Shown: positions 43,981 to 52,939, counted from the first letter of the stretch. The stretch is DNA of 64,000 nt from Sphingobacterium sp. (GCA_031286695.1 JAITTY010000001.1:1-64000), one strand, 5' to 3'. The notes: a model not told the origin generated them from the sequence alone. Numbers and translations are program-made.

Positions 43981-44269
43981 ACATTCAAAGTTAAGATCTT
44001 CTTTAAAAAGGTCATTTGGTAGAAGCTTGCTATCTTTTATCCTGCTTATGTGCTGTTTTCAGTGACGGAGCAATTGATTGATGGCCTGAGATTCCTAAGA
44101 TGTGGTATTTGCATTTATACTAAAAAGTCATGACCAATAAGATGGGGTATTTGTTCACTGACTTTTTTTGTAAAAACAGGCACCCGGACTTTTGAATCCC
44201 GCTTGAGGTCAAGGGATAAAAAATAGCAGGTTTTATAATAGAAATGATGAAAATTTAAAAGAATATACA
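43981..44269. other. Region between tRNA-like array and slipin gene
   Basis: It contains a terminator-like hairpin (44122-44169). A stretch near 44184-44200 (CGGACTTTTGAATCCCG) looks like a decayed T arm, but its stem does not pair well. No protein gene is visible. The last 100 bases are the leader of the slipin gene. Confidence 0.45.
44122..44169 (+). terminator. Terminator-like hairpin between array and slipin gene
   Basis: AAAAAGTCA (44122-44130) pairs with TGACTTTTT (44159-44167), with extra TGA/TCA pairing inside the loop, and a seven-T tract. It suggests the tRNA-like array can be transcribed as an independent RNA ending near 44168, or that read-through into slipin-rtcB is controlled here. 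Confidence 0.65.
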
Positions 44270-45364
44270 ATGAAAAGAGTACAGATAACTACAGACGAAA
44301 TCGGATTGGTTGTTAAGAACAATGCGGTGATCCGTGTTTTGAAATCCGGTAACTACTGGTTGGGATTTGGTGAAAAACTAGAGAAGTACACGACTACTCA
44401 TCCATTTCCTTCCGGTCGCAATGTCGATGTACTGTTGCAGTTGACAGGTTTTCGCGAATTGGTCGATATCGTTGAAGTGGGTGATACGGAGATCTGTCTT
44501 GTTTTTTTGAATGGTAATTTTGAAAAGACGTTAGCGTCTGGCAGGCATGTTTTTTGGAAGGAATTGCGTGAACGCAGATTTCAATTGGAAGACATTACGG
44601 AGATTGAGATCCCTGCATCTGTTAATCGTCTATTGCTGGAGAAGCAGAGCTTAGGCTATTATGTACGTCAATATAAGATTGACCCAAATGAGAAAGCATT
44701 GCTTTTTGTGGACGGTGTGTTTGTGGATATTTTGAAGTCAGGAACGTATTGTTGGTGGAAGAATACAAAAACCATAGCGATTTCAAAAGCTGATATGAGA
44801 GTCTTGACCCTGGAAGTGGTAGGACAGGAGATCTTGTCCAAAGATAAGGCACAGATTAGAATCAATTTTACGCTGCAATATCAAATTGTGGATATTGTCA
44901 AAGCGCTATTGGATAATAAAGAATATGAAAAGCAATTGTATTCATTGATGCAGTTGACCTTACGGTCCTATATTGGCCAGATGACTTTGGACGAATTGAT
45001 GGAGCGAAAGACTGAAATACAGGGGTATGTCTTAGAAAACACATTGCCACAAGTCGCGGGCTTGGGTATAACATTGTTGACCTGCGGCGTTAAAGATGTT
45101 ATTCTACCAGGAGATGTGCGGGACATCATGAACCAGGTGTTGATTGCGGAGAAGAGGGCGCAGGCAAATAGCATCATGCGTCGTGAAGAGACTGCTTCAA
45201 CACGGAGTTTGTTGAATACTGCGAAGCTGATGGAAGAAAATAGTATGTTGTTTAAATTGAAGGAAATGGAATATGTCGAAAAGATTGCTGAAAAGATCAA
45301 TACGATTTCGGTTTCCGGAAATGGACAAATTGTTGACCAACTCAAGCAATTGTTTGTGAAATAA
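44270..45364 (+). CDS. Slipin/SPFH (band 7) protein of the RtcB locus
   Basis: The protein has 364 residues. The N-terminal half contains three similar beta segments (RVLKSGNYWL at about 22, KTLASGRHVFW at about 84, DILKSGTYCWW at about 152), followed by the SPFH core (DMRVLTLEVVGQEILSKDKA; LRSYIGQMTLDELMERKTEI) and a C-terminal coiled coil (IAEKRAQANSIMRREETAST; LMEENSMLFKLKEMEYVEK). It has no clear transmembrane helix, unlike membrane stomatins. SPFH proteins form ring-like oligomers. It is 102 bases upstream of rtcB on the same strand; I recall slipin-rtcB pairing from other bacteria. Confidence 0.85.
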   Translation: MKRVQITTDEIGLVVKNNAVIRVLKSGNYWLGFGEKLEKYTTTHPFPSGRNVDVLLQLTGFRELVDIVEVGDTEICLVFLNGNFEKTLASGRHVFWKELRERRFQLEDITEIEIPASVNRLLLEKQSLGYYVRQYKIDPNEKALLFVDGVFVDILKSGTYCWWKNTKTIAISKADMRVLTLEVVGQEILSKDKAQIRINFTLQYQIVDIVKALLDNKEYEKQLYSLMQLTLRSYIGQMTLDELMERKTEIQGYVLENTLPQVAGLGITLLTCGVKDVILPGDVRDIMNQVLIAEKRAQANSIMRREETASTRSLLNTAKLMEENSMLFKLKEMEYVEKIAEKINTISVSGNGQIVDQLKQLFVK

Positions 45365-45387
45365 AAGATTAATAAGTTGAAAGAGGT

Positions 45388-45421
45388 GCAGGTAGCAACG
45401 TAAAGAGATGTTGTTACCTGC
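45388..45421 (+). promoter_or_regulatory. Stable hairpin in the slipin-rtcB intercistronic region
   Basis: GCAGGTAGCAAC (45388-45399) pairs with GTTGTTACCTGC (45410-45421): 12 pairs with one G-T wobble and a ten-base loop. No T-tract follows, so it is not an intrinsic terminator; it could be a processing or stability element. Confidence 0.6.
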
Positions 45422-45435
45422 TTTGGAGAAGTTGT

Positions 45436-45477
45436 ATGGCGGCTCCATCAAAAAAGAAAGTAAAAAATGGAAAATAA
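45436..45477 (+). CDS. Possible 13-codon leader peptide overlapping the rtcB start
   Basis: ATG 45436 follows a Shine-Dalgarno (GGAG, 45425-45428) at eight bases and encodes MAAPSKKKVKNGK, ending at a TAA (45475-45477) beyond the rtcB ATG at 45467 in another frame. A stop in the rtcB frame lies directly before the rtcB ATG, so this is not an extension of RtcB. The overlap could couple rtcB translation to the mini-ORF. The peptide itself may have no function. Confidence 0.35.
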   Translation: MAAPSKKKVKNGK

Positions 45478-46888
45478 GAGGATAAATGGCAATGATTTAA
45501 TTGCATTAGGGTATAAAGAGAATCATTCCTTGGGCGTGGCATTAAAGATCAATAGTAAAAGACACGGTTTTACGCGGGTAGAAATGCTCGAAAAGTTCAA
45601 GTCTGTCCTGGAAGATCCGAGCGGGTATTCAGAAGATGCTGTTTTCGGAATTTTGGCCCATGCCATACTTGGACAAGAGGCTGTTGATAAGTCGTTAATT
45701 GCATTGAACGAGACTCCGGCGGAATATACGATTTATGGCGCGTCTGAGATCGAAACAGGGGCGAAAGCACAAATGAGTGTCGCCATGAAATTACCTGTTT
45801 CTGTTGCGGGAGCATTGATGCCAGATGCACATCAAGGATATGGGCTGCCAATTGGTGGAGTACTGGCGACTAATAATGCGGTGATTCCTTATGGGGTCGG
45901 TGTCGATATTGGCTGTCGTATGGCTTTGTCGATTTTTAATTTGCCAGCCTCATTTTTGGAAGAGAATTTAATGACATTGAAAGACATTATTCTGCGTAAT
46001 AGTAAGTTTGGTGCTGGCAATGGATATTTGAGACATGAACGTGTAGATCATGCTGTATTGGATAACGAGTTATTCACTGAGAACAGCTTCCTTTCCGCAT
46101 TGAAGGATAAAGCCTGGACGCAATTGGGATCTTCAGGTGGAGGGAATCATTTTGTGGAGTTTGGTATAGTCGAATTTGAGGAAAGAGATGAGGTTTTGAA
46201 CATTGATAGCGGAGCCTATTTAGGTTTGTTGACACATTCAGGTTCAAGGGGAATGGGCGCTACCATTGCAGCACATTATACTAAGTTGGCCAAATCTTTG
46301 TGTAAGTTGCCTTACCAAGCGGAAAATCTGGCCTATCTGGACCTGGACAGCCATGAAGGGCAAGAATATTGGCTAGCGATGAATCTCGCCGGCGATTATG
46401 CGTCAGCTTGCCATGAAGTGATTCATGAAAAGATTACGTTGGCTTTAGGGGCCGAATTGTTGGCGAAGGTTGAAAATCACCACAATTTTGCATGGAAGGA
46501 AACTTGGAATAGTCAAGAGGTTATTGTCCATCGAAAAGGTGCTACGCCAGCTGCAAAAGGGGTAATGGGGATTATTCCAGGCTCCATGGCTACACCCGGA
46601 TTTTTGGTTCGTGGAAAAGGGGAGTCGAATGCGATACAATCGGCATCCCATGGAGCAGGTCGACTAATGAGCCGTACACAAGCGATTAAAACGCTATCTT
46701 CCCATGATCTCCATTCGATGCTTAAAGATAAAGGCATTATGTTGCTTGGGGCAGGGATGGATGAAGCGCCGATGGCCTATAAAGACATTCATACCGTAAT
46801 GGCCTCACAAAAAGATCTTGTTGATGTCGTGGCAAAGTTTTCGCCCAAGTTAGTCCGTATGGCAGATGACGGGAGCAGGGAAGATTAA
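45467..46888 (+). CDS. rtcB: RtcB RNA ligase
   Basis: The protein has 473 residues. Key motifs are intact: MPDAHQGYGLPIGGVLAT, the Mn-binding VDIGC (Cys150), SSGGGNHFVEF, LTHSGSRG, and the guanylylated His395 in SASHGAGRLMSR. RtcB joins a 2',3'-cyclic- or 3'-phosphate to a 5'-OH using GTP, the ends left by anticodon-loop nucleases. No archease or RtcA gene is adjacent. It follows a slipin gene and an array of tRNA-like modules open at the anticodon loop, so tRNA repair is the likely theme. Confidence 0.95.
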   Translation: MENKRINGNDLIALGYKENHSLGVALKINSKRHGFTRVEMLEKFKSVLEDPSGYSEDAVFGILAHAILGQEAVDKSLIALNETPAEYTIYGASEIETGAKAQMSVAMKLPVSVAGALMPDAHQGYGLPIGGVLATNNAVIPYGVGVDIGCRMALSIFNLPASFLEENLMTLKDIILRNSKFGAGNGYLRHERVDHAVLDNELFTENSFLSALKDKAWTQLGSSGGGNHFVEFGIVEFEERDEVLNIDSGAYLGLLTHSGSRGMGATIAAHYTKLAKSLCKLPYQAENLAYLDLDSHEGQEYWLAMNLAGDYASACHEVIHEKITLALGAELLAKVENHHNFAWKETWNSQEVIVHRKGATPAAKGVMGIIPGSMATPGFLVRGKGESNAIQSASHGAGRLMSRTQAIKTLSSHDLHSMLKDKGIMLLGAGMDEAPMAYKDIHTVMASQKDLVDVVAKFSPKLVRMADDGSRED

Positions 46889-46894
46889 ATCAAT

Positions 46895-46932
46895 AAAAAA
46901 GTGCCTCAAATGTATTTGAGGCACTTTTTTAT
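46895..46932. terminator. Terminator after rtcB (bidirectional)
   Basis: A perfect 16-bp stem, AAAAAAGTGCCTCAAA against TTTGAGGCACTTTTTT, with loop TGTA. It ends the slipin-rtcB transcript and the convergent ClC gene. Confidence 0.88.
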
Positions 46933-46968
46933 TGTAATTTGATCATGTTTGTTGATCAATGAGTGAGA

Positions 46969-48264
46969 TTAAAGTGGTTTGGCTGTCGCCACTTCCTTAT
47001 AGGTGTATACATTATAAGGATATAGTTTTTTTGCCAGTGCTTTCGCAATAAAACTGCTGATGAGTAGCGGTGCTAGTAATAAATACCCTGAAGGAACAAG
47101 GCTTGCAATAATAAAGATCGCCGTAAATGGTGCGTGTATAGCCGCAGAAAGCATTGCTGCAGCACCAAAAAGAGCAAAATTAATAACCACCAATTGGGTG
47201 CCTAGGTAATGATTACAAAGCTGTGCAAACAAAACGCCTAACAATGCACCTGTAACAATACTTGGGGCAAAAACGCCGCCATCACCACCTGCACCTAACG
47301 TCAAAGAGGCTACAAAAGGTTTTAAGAGAACAAGCAGGATCAGCGGAAGGAAGTATAGTACATTGACAGAATCATGCAGACTGCTTTTTAGAATTTCTCC
47401 AAGACCATGATAGCTGTCGCCATACAGTGCCGGCAAGAAAAAGATAAACGTCCCTACAGTGATTGCGCCCAAATTGACACGGATGAAATTACTTTTTATG
47501 CCTGCAAAATAGGACTTCGCATAAATTACAATTTTAGTGAAATATAACGCTAAAATCCCACCAATCAGTCCTAAAATAGCGACAAAAGGGATCGCCTGCC
47601 AGCGCCATGCTTTTACCTCAAATGTAAATAAAGGACTTGCGTCAAGGTAATAAACAAATACGGACGCTACAGCCATTGAAGTTAGTCCACTAATGAGTAA
47701 AGTCTTATTATATCGCCGTGCAATTACCTCAAATGCAAAAAGAAAACCACCCAATGCACTTCCAAACAATAGTGTCACACCGGCGATTACGCCTGCGCAG
47801 ATCAACTCGGTTTTGTAAGCCCAGGCAGGATGTAATCGCTTATACGCTTGGTTGCCTACTGTGGCTGTGGCAACAACTGTGGAGACTTCAACACCGGTTG
47901 AACCACCAAAAATTACCGTTAGAAAACCATTGATATAATGTGAAGGAATCTTAAAAAAAGGCAAATGGTCTTTTCTTGTTTCCAATGTCGTATAGATTTC
48001 TTTGATCCCCTTGTTTTTTCTGTTTTGAAAAGCGTATTTCCTTAAGAAGTAAATAGCTGTAATACCTATGCTGGGTAAAATAATAAATAGTTTAGGATCC
48101 CAGGAAGATACTCTTTCAAACAGTTCGTCCTGTACATACCCTGTACTGTGTTTGAGGCTATATGCCAATAAACAACAAATGATACTGACGAGAGCTGAAC
48201 TTCCAATTAATTTTAAATAGCTATATCGAACAACTTTCTTTCTGTATGTCGTATTGCCTTGCAT
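46969..48264 (-). CDS. ClC-type chloride channel/transporter
   Basis: The protein has 431 residues with about 11-12 membrane helices. Selectivity-filter regions are recognisable: GGSTGVEVSTV (the GxSxGxE motif with its Glu), GGDGGVFAPSIVTGALLG (the GxFxP motif) and the late AAMLSAAIHAPFTAIFII. No C-terminal CBS domains are present. It should exchange or conduct Cl- across the inner membrane, possibly for pH homeostasis. It is not operonic with its neighbours. Confidence 0.9.
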   Translation of the reverse strand: MQGNTTYRKKVVRYSYLKLIGSSALVSIICCLLAYSLKHSTGYVQDELFERVSSWDPKLFIILPSIGITAIYFLRKYAFQNRKNKGIKEIYTTLETRKDHLPFFKIPSHYINGFLTVIFGGSTGVEVSTVVATATVGNQAYKRLHPAWAYKTELICAGVIAGVTLLFGSALGGFLFAFEVIARRYNKTLLISGLTSMAVASVFVYYLDASPLFTFEVKAWRWQAIPFVAILGLIGGILALYFTKIVIYAKSYFAGIKSNFIRVNLGAITVGTFIFFLPALYGDSYHGLGEILKSSLHDSVNVLYFLPLILLVLLKPFVASLTLGAGGDGGVFAPSIVTGALLGVLFAQLCNHYLGTQLVVINFALFGAAAMLSAAIHAPFTAIFIIASLVPSGYLLLAPLLISSFIAKALAKKLYPYNVYTYKEVATAKPL

Positions 48265-48359
48265 AATGTTTTTCTTTAAATCGGCACAAAGGTAAGTGTT
48301 ATTTAGTTTAAAATAAATGATAAATACCTTACGACATACTTTTTGTTACGATATACACC

Positions 48360-48818
48360 CTAATGGATACCTATGTATATATCCACCCTTGCGTCTTGTG
48401 GATTTTGGGCTTTTTCGCCATATATTTCGAAGTCTGCGGCATAGGTTCTCGGTAAATCCGAACTCCATATCTTTTGCCAAGTTTCATAAACGATACCATC
48501 TTCTAAACTTCCCTCTGCTGTAAAATGTTGGTAATGATTTTCAGCGATATGAATACCATCCAAGTCTTCGGGTACTTCTTCAAGATTGCTTACTTTACAG
48601 CCCAAGAAAGTGGTATAAGGTAAGGTGTGATCCTTTTCATATTCGGTATAGATACAGTAGAGTTCGCTGGATATCTTGTTGGGAATACGGCTTAACACAT
48701 CTTCTTTAAAAAAGCGGGCCCAAAGTTCTGGAATGTCCTTAGCTGCCTGTCCATCTTGGTTGCTCGTACGGATGGCGAGGCCAATTATACTGAATGAAGG
48801 GATTGTTTGATTTTTCAT
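48360..48818 (-). CDS. GyrI-like effector-binding domain protein
   Basis: The protein has 152 residues as a stand-alone AraC effector-binding/GyrI fold: IIGLAIRTSNQDG, IPELWARFF, YCIYTEYEKDHTLPYTTFLGCKV, and the C-terminal FEIYGEKAQNPQDARVDIYIGI. No DNA-binding domain is attached, so it probably binds a small molecule or another protein. It starts 62 bases downstream of the DUF6265-YCII gene on the same strand. Confidence 0.85.
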   Translation of the reverse strand: MKNQTIPSFSIIGLAIRTSNQDGQAAKDIPELWARFFKEDVLSRIPNKISSELYCIYTEYEKDHTLPYTTFLGCKVSNLEEVPEDLDGIHIAENHYQHFTAEGSLEDGIVYETWQKIWSSDLPRTYAADFEIYGEKAQNPQDARVDIYIGIH

Positions 48819-48879
48819 GTCTTTTAGTTTTCCCCAAAGTTAGATTGGCAAATGACAACTGTATGTCACGACCAAAGAG

Positions 48880-49737
48880 CTAATGTTGTTTTTTCCAGAT
48901 TTTATCTACTTGAGAAAGATATTCTGCCAATGCAGCTGAACCATACCAAGGGTAAAATGAAGCATCCAAGAGTCCATTTTTTATCGCTGGATCGCTTTCT
49001 AAAATATGCTTTGCCGCATCAATTGAAGCCATGTTATTTAAAATAAAAAGACCTCGAAAGTTATTGTCATTTTTTCCAAATGGGCCAGCAACAATCAGTT
49101 GTCCATTTTTTACGAGGCGATCGATATTTTCCATGTGACCTTTGAAACATTCATTGATGAATTGTTTGTCTGTTGTTTTATTCTCGCCAGTTTTGAGGAG
49201 GACAAAGATGTAGGATTTCATTCCATAATCATCAGCCCCTAATTTTTTTGCGAGCTCCTGATCGTAATTTGGGTTCGCCTCAGTCGTTGTGGGTACGACT
49301 TTAGTTGCATAAAAAGACCTACGTTTTCCCGACTTTCCTTCCACTACAATATGAAGTCGATTTGTAGCGACGGGTGTATACCGAATGTAATTGGGGAAAT
49401 CATGGGCCTCATTGACAAAAGAATAGGTACTATCCTGATAATTTAGCTCAAAATTAACTTCTTTCCCATTGTTTTGTCCGATGACCAGTGCTGTATATAT
49501 GATTTTATCCTTTATTTTGGTCAATTTTAGGTATTCACTGACTATCTTTTGGCCATTTTTCAACGCATAGGAAAGGCCTTTTAATTCATGTTCGTTTATA
49601 CGATCCCATTGTTCGTATTCCTCTTTATTGTCAACCTTCCACGTCCCTTCTAAGAAGGAAGGGAAAGATACTTGTGAAAAAATCGGTTGAGCAGCTCCCA
49701 AGCAAAAGAGTAGGGTAGCGATTAAAATTGTTTTCAT
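48880..49737 (-). CDS. Exported DUF6265-YCII fusion protein
   Basis: The protein has 285 residues with a Sec signal peptide ending near IFSQ (residue 22). The first domain (about 25-150) is a lipocalin-like DUF6265 barrel (FLEGTWKV; NEHELKGLSYALKNG). The second (about 165-285) is a YCII-type ferredoxin-like domain (MKSYIFVLLKTG; GHMENIDRLVKNGQLIVAGPF; ASFYPWYG). The fusion suggests a periplasmic ligand-binding role, but no ligand is known. Confidence 0.78.
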   Translation of the reverse strand: MKTILIATLLFCLGAAQPIFSQVSFPSFLEGTWKVDNKEEYEQWDRINEHELKGLSYALKNGQKIVSEYLKLTKIKDKIIYTALVIGQNNGKEVNFELNYQDSTYSFVNEAHDFPNYIRYTPVATNRLHIVVEGKSGKRRSFYATKVVPTTTEANPNYDQELAKKLGADDYGMKSYIFVLLKTGENKTTDKQFINECFKGHMENIDRLVKNGQLIVAGPFGKNDNNFRGLFILNNMASIDAAKHILESDPAIKNGLLDASFYPWYGSAALAEYLSQVDKIWKKQH

Positions 49738-49772
49738 ATAGGTTTTATATTTTGATGGTTAAGTACGTTTAT

Positions 49773-50330
49773 TTAAAGAAAAAGAATGGCGCGAAACCCA
49801 CGTGCTGCATAATAGGAGATTGCACCATTATGATAAGTAAAAACTTGATTGTAACGTCTGTCACAAAACAAGGCACCACCAAGCTTACGTATAGCCTCTG
49901 GTGTTTGTATCCAGCTGGAAGTTTTTAAATCAAATTCACCTAACATTTGGAGTTGGCGATACTGTTCTTCAGAAAGTAGCTCGGTCCCCATTTTTTTAGC
50001 TTCCTCAACAGCACTTCCAATAGGCTTATTTTCCTTCCTTTCATCTAAGGCTCTTTGGTCAAAACATAGGCTTCTTCTTCCTTTAGGACTTTCTGCTGTA
50101 CAATCCACAAAAGCATACTGCTTTTTGTTTGGATCAATAATAACAAGGTCGGGCTCGCCACCGCTCTTTTCCATTTGGAACAAGCTCCATAATTTCTGGG
50201 GATTTTCAAGTAACTTATGAGCTACCTCGTCCCAACTGATCTTTGGATGTCTTTTAGGGAATTTATGAAACCTTTCTTTGAGCGTTTCAAGTAGCAATAA
50301 CTGTTCCTGTTGTGTAAGTGAATTTTTCAT
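49773..50330 (-). CDS. DUF4256-domain protein
   Basis: The protein has 185 residues. It matches the DUF4256 pattern as I remember it: WSLFQMEKSGGEPDLV, FVDCTAESPKGRRSLCFD, and the C-terminal ALFCDRRYNQVFTYHNGA. It is soluble with unknown function. The gene stands 35 bases upstream of the DUF6265-YCII gene on the same strand and is divergent from the DUF808 gene. Confidence 0.85.
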   Translation of the reverse strand: MKNSLTQQEQLLLLETLKERFHKFPKRHPKISWDEVAHKLLENPQKLWSLFQMEKSGGEPDLVIIDPNKKQYAFVDCTAESPKGRRSLCFDQRALDERKENKPIGSAVEEAKKMGTELLSEEQYRQLQMLGEFDLKTSSWIQTPEAIRKLGGALFCDRRYNQVFTYHNGAISYYAARGFRAILFL

Positions 50331-50463
50331 AATGGTTGTCCTTGTGGTATTAAAATTACGTATTTAAATCCAATGTAATGTAGCTTGATATTGCAAATGA
50401 ATTAAATTCCTTATTTCAAAATTGAATTAAATTTATATTTTTACGTTCAATTTTTATATAAAT

Positions 50464-51333
50464 ATGGCTTCAGGAATATTTGCAATTCTAGATGATATTG
50501 CAGCGTTGATGGATGATGTAGCAGTAGCGAGTAAAATCGCAACAAAAAAAACTGCCGGAATCTTAGGTGACGATTTAGCGGTTAATGCCGAGAAAGCGAC
50601 TGGTTTTTTGGCTTCACGCGAGCTCCCAGTTTTATGGGCAATTACAAAGGGCTCATTGCTCAATAAGTTGATCATTGTGCCAATAGCATTATTATTGAAT
50701 GTCTTTTTTCCAATTGCCATCAAATATATTTTAATCTTGGGCGGTTTCTATCTTGCTTTTGAAGGTGTTGAGAAGATTATTGAATACCTGTTCCATCGCA
50801 AACATGCTACGGAAGAAACAAAAGTAGAAGCTGTCGTTGCTGAAAACTCAGTTGCCGCTGAAAAAGCGAAGGTAAAATCAGCTATTACGACAGACTTTAT
50901 TCTTTCCGTGGAAATCGTCATTATCGCTTTGGGAACAGTTCTAGGAAAAAGCTTATCTATACAAATTATTACGGTTTCGGTTGTTGCTTTCTTAGCCACA
51001 GTTGGAGTTTATGGTATTGTAGCACTTATCGTTAGAATGGACGACGCAGGTTATAAATTGATTAAAACCTCCCATGAAAAGGGTCCTGTTGCGAGCCTGG
51101 GTCGGTTTTTGGTCCGTGCGCTACCCTTTGTTATCAAATTATTGGCTGTTGTAGGTACGTTTGCTTTAATTTTGGTTTCAGGCGGAATATTCGCCCATTA
51201 TATTGATTTCTTACACCATGCACTACCAGCTCTGCCAGGAATGATAAAAGAGCTTTTATTTGGCCTAGGAGGAGGTATTATCGTGGTGATTTTATTTACG
51301 CTTGGCAAAACCCTGTTTAAAAAGAAAAAATAA
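50464..51333 (+). CDS. DUF808-family inner-membrane protein (YedI-like)
   Basis: The protein has 289 residues with the canonical start MASGIFAILDDIAALMDDVA and KKTAGILGDDLAVNAEKATG, then about five or six membrane helices. Function is unknown; family members are conserved inner-membrane proteins. It is a single-gene unit with a strong terminator at 51371. Confidence 0.9.
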   Translation: MASGIFAILDDIAALMDDVAVASKIATKKTAGILGDDLAVNAEKATGFLASRELPVLWAITKGSLLNKLIIVPIALLLNVFFPIAIKYILILGGFYLAFEGVEKIIEYLFHRKHATEETKVEAVVAENSVAAEKAKVKSAITTDFILSVEIVIIALGTVLGKSLSIQIITVSVVAFLATVGVYGIVALIVRMDDAGYKLIKTSHEKGPVASLGRFLVRALPFVIKLLAVVGTFALILVSGGIFAHYIDFLHHALPALPGMIKELLFGLGGGIIVVILFTLGKTLFKKKK

Positions 51334-51370
51334 CCCCATACTGATCTTCGATGATCAGCAACAGTATAAC

Positions 51371-51407
51371 AAAAAAAGGCAGCAGATATATCTGCTGCCT
51401 TTTTTTG
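51371..51407. terminator. Terminator after the DUF808 gene (bidirectional)
   Basis: A perfect 16-bp stem (AAAAAAAGGCAGCAGA against its complement at 51391-51406) with TATA loop and T-tracts on both sides, shared with the convergent WG-repeat gene. Confidence 0.9.
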
Positions 51408-51417
51408 TTTCTGCTCC

Positions 51418-52800
51418 TTAAATTATCTCTGTCGCCTCTGCCGCAGCATCTATTTCTACACGTTCACCTTTTGTATTAATCAAAATGACATCGTCTGAAT
51501 CCGCTAATGATACAGAAGCCACACCATCACTGAAAGAGGTGGCTCCGCTGTATATAAGTGGTATTGCTACTTTTCCCTGACCATCTAAATAACCATACTT
51601 TCCATCTTTACTGGCAAGAAAGAGATTGGGTTCTTCTGTAATTGAAATTAAATCGTAATCGAGCGCAACGATTTTATTGGTCTTTATATCATTAAGATTA
51701 TACCTGTCGTTTTCGATGCTGACGAAATGCGTTGAGTTATTTTCAGAAATATAGCTATACGTTGCTGGCACAATTATTTTGCCCGTTTGATTCAATACGC
51801 CATATTTATTTTTCAGTTGAAATACAGCATAACCCCCGTTAATGAATGATATCATGTCATAATTTGCTGAAATCAAAATTTTGCCGGATTTATCCATGAC
51901 CCCATATTTTTCGTTTAGTCCAAAAACCAGTTGACCAAGGTGATCATCGTAGCCTAAATAATCGTATTGAAAGGGGATGATTGGTTTGCCGGTGAGATTA
52001 ATGGCGCCATATTTTTCATTTTTATATTGAACTATACTAAGTTCGCTAACAAATGGTGCGATGTACAGGTATTGCGCTGGTACAATTGTTTTTTCTTCGC
52101 CGTCTTGCACCCCCACAAGGTTAGTTGCGGCATCTTCAAATAAATACATATTTTCAGCAATCTGGTTGCTCTCTTCCGAATCTTCTTCGTCATAAATGGA
52201 TGCTACTTGCTCATAATCCTCAGGCACGACAAAGTCCTTGTCGTCCAGTTGGCTATCGGCGATTGTCTGCGCGATCATATTCATTCCCAGGGGTGTTGTT
52301 AGCTGCAGTACGGCCCCGGGGATTTCTTTAAACAGATCAAATCCCTCCCAATAGGCGACCGGTAGTTTATCGCTATACCAAATCGATAAGGTGCTGTTTT
52401 CCTCGTTATCTTCCGAAATTGGAATTTCGACCTGAGCTAGTTTGCAGGGATAACCAGCAATCATTTTCGTCTGGTTTGGAACGAATTTGATCGCATGTGG
52501 GCTAAGTTCATTTTCTTTTACGACATATTTTGCTAATCCTGGGTACAATATAACCGACTGCTCTTCATTTTTTTTAACAAGAAAGATGGACTCTTCTCCG
52601 TCTCCAGAAGCCGATACAACCTTTATTTTATCATTGTTAACATAAGCTTCATAGACAGAAGCTGGAGCCGATTGCGCTTCTTCGCTAGGATCGACGGAAT
52701 ACGTAATGGCATAGTTGATCTTGAATGCTTTATTGATTTGCGCAAACGACATTGTGCTGGCCGCTAAGATAGCTGCGAATGATAGGGATATTTTTTTCAT
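51418..52800 (-). CDS. Exported WG-repeat protein
   Basis: Counting from ATG 52800 the protein has 460 residues; a longer in-frame start lacks a signal peptide. The signal peptide ends near SFAQ (residue 21). The first part (about 22-190) looks like a GLPGLI-type secreted domain (IWYSDKLPVAYWEGFDLF). The second part (about 225-450) has WG-like beta repeats (KYGAINLTGKPIIPFQYD, KYGVMDKSGKILISANYD, KYGVLNQTGKIIVPATYS, KYGYLDGQGKVAIPLIYS). It is probably periplasmic or surface-exposed; partner unknown. Confidence 0.8.
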   Translation of the reverse strand: MKKISLSFAAILAASTMSFAQINKAFKINYAITYSVDPSEEAQSAPASVYEAYVNNDKIKVVSASGDGEESIFLVKKNEEQSVILYPGLAKYVVKENELSPHAIKFVPNQTKMIAGYPCKLAQVEIPISEDNEENSTLSIWYSDKLPVAYWEGFDLFKEIPGAVLQLTTPLGMNMIAQTIADSQLDDKDFVVPEDYEQVASIYDEEDSEESNQIAENMYLFEDAATNLVGVQDGEEKTIVPAQYLYIAPFVSELSIVQYKNEKYGAINLTGKPIIPFQYDYLGYDDHLGQLVFGLNEKYGVMDKSGKILISANYDMISFINGGYAVFQLKNKYGVLNQTGKIIVPATYSYISENNSTHFVSIENDRYNLNDIKTNKIVALDYDLISITEEPNLFLASKDGKYGYLDGQGKVAIPLIYSGATSFSDGVASVSLADSDDVILINTKGERVEIDAAAEATEII

Positions 52801-52939
52801 CTTCTTAAACTTTGAATAACAAATATCCTGATTCAAAGTAAGGTGTTTTATCCCTGAAATCCGTTATTTAACGATAAATCAAAATATCGCAGTCATATAC
52901 ATTGATTTTCGGGATGTAGTTGAATGGCAGTTCCGAGAT

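Noticed and set aside
44184..44220. A fourth tRNA-like module downstream (TTTTGAATCCCG and CTTG/CAAG)
   Set aside because: The T-stem pairs poorly and no D arm follows; too weak to call.
45436..45480. Programmed frameshift into rtcB at the A-rich stretch
   Set aside because: A -1 shift would not enter the rtcB frame, and a TAA lies directly before the rtcB ATG in its own frame; coupling is simpler.
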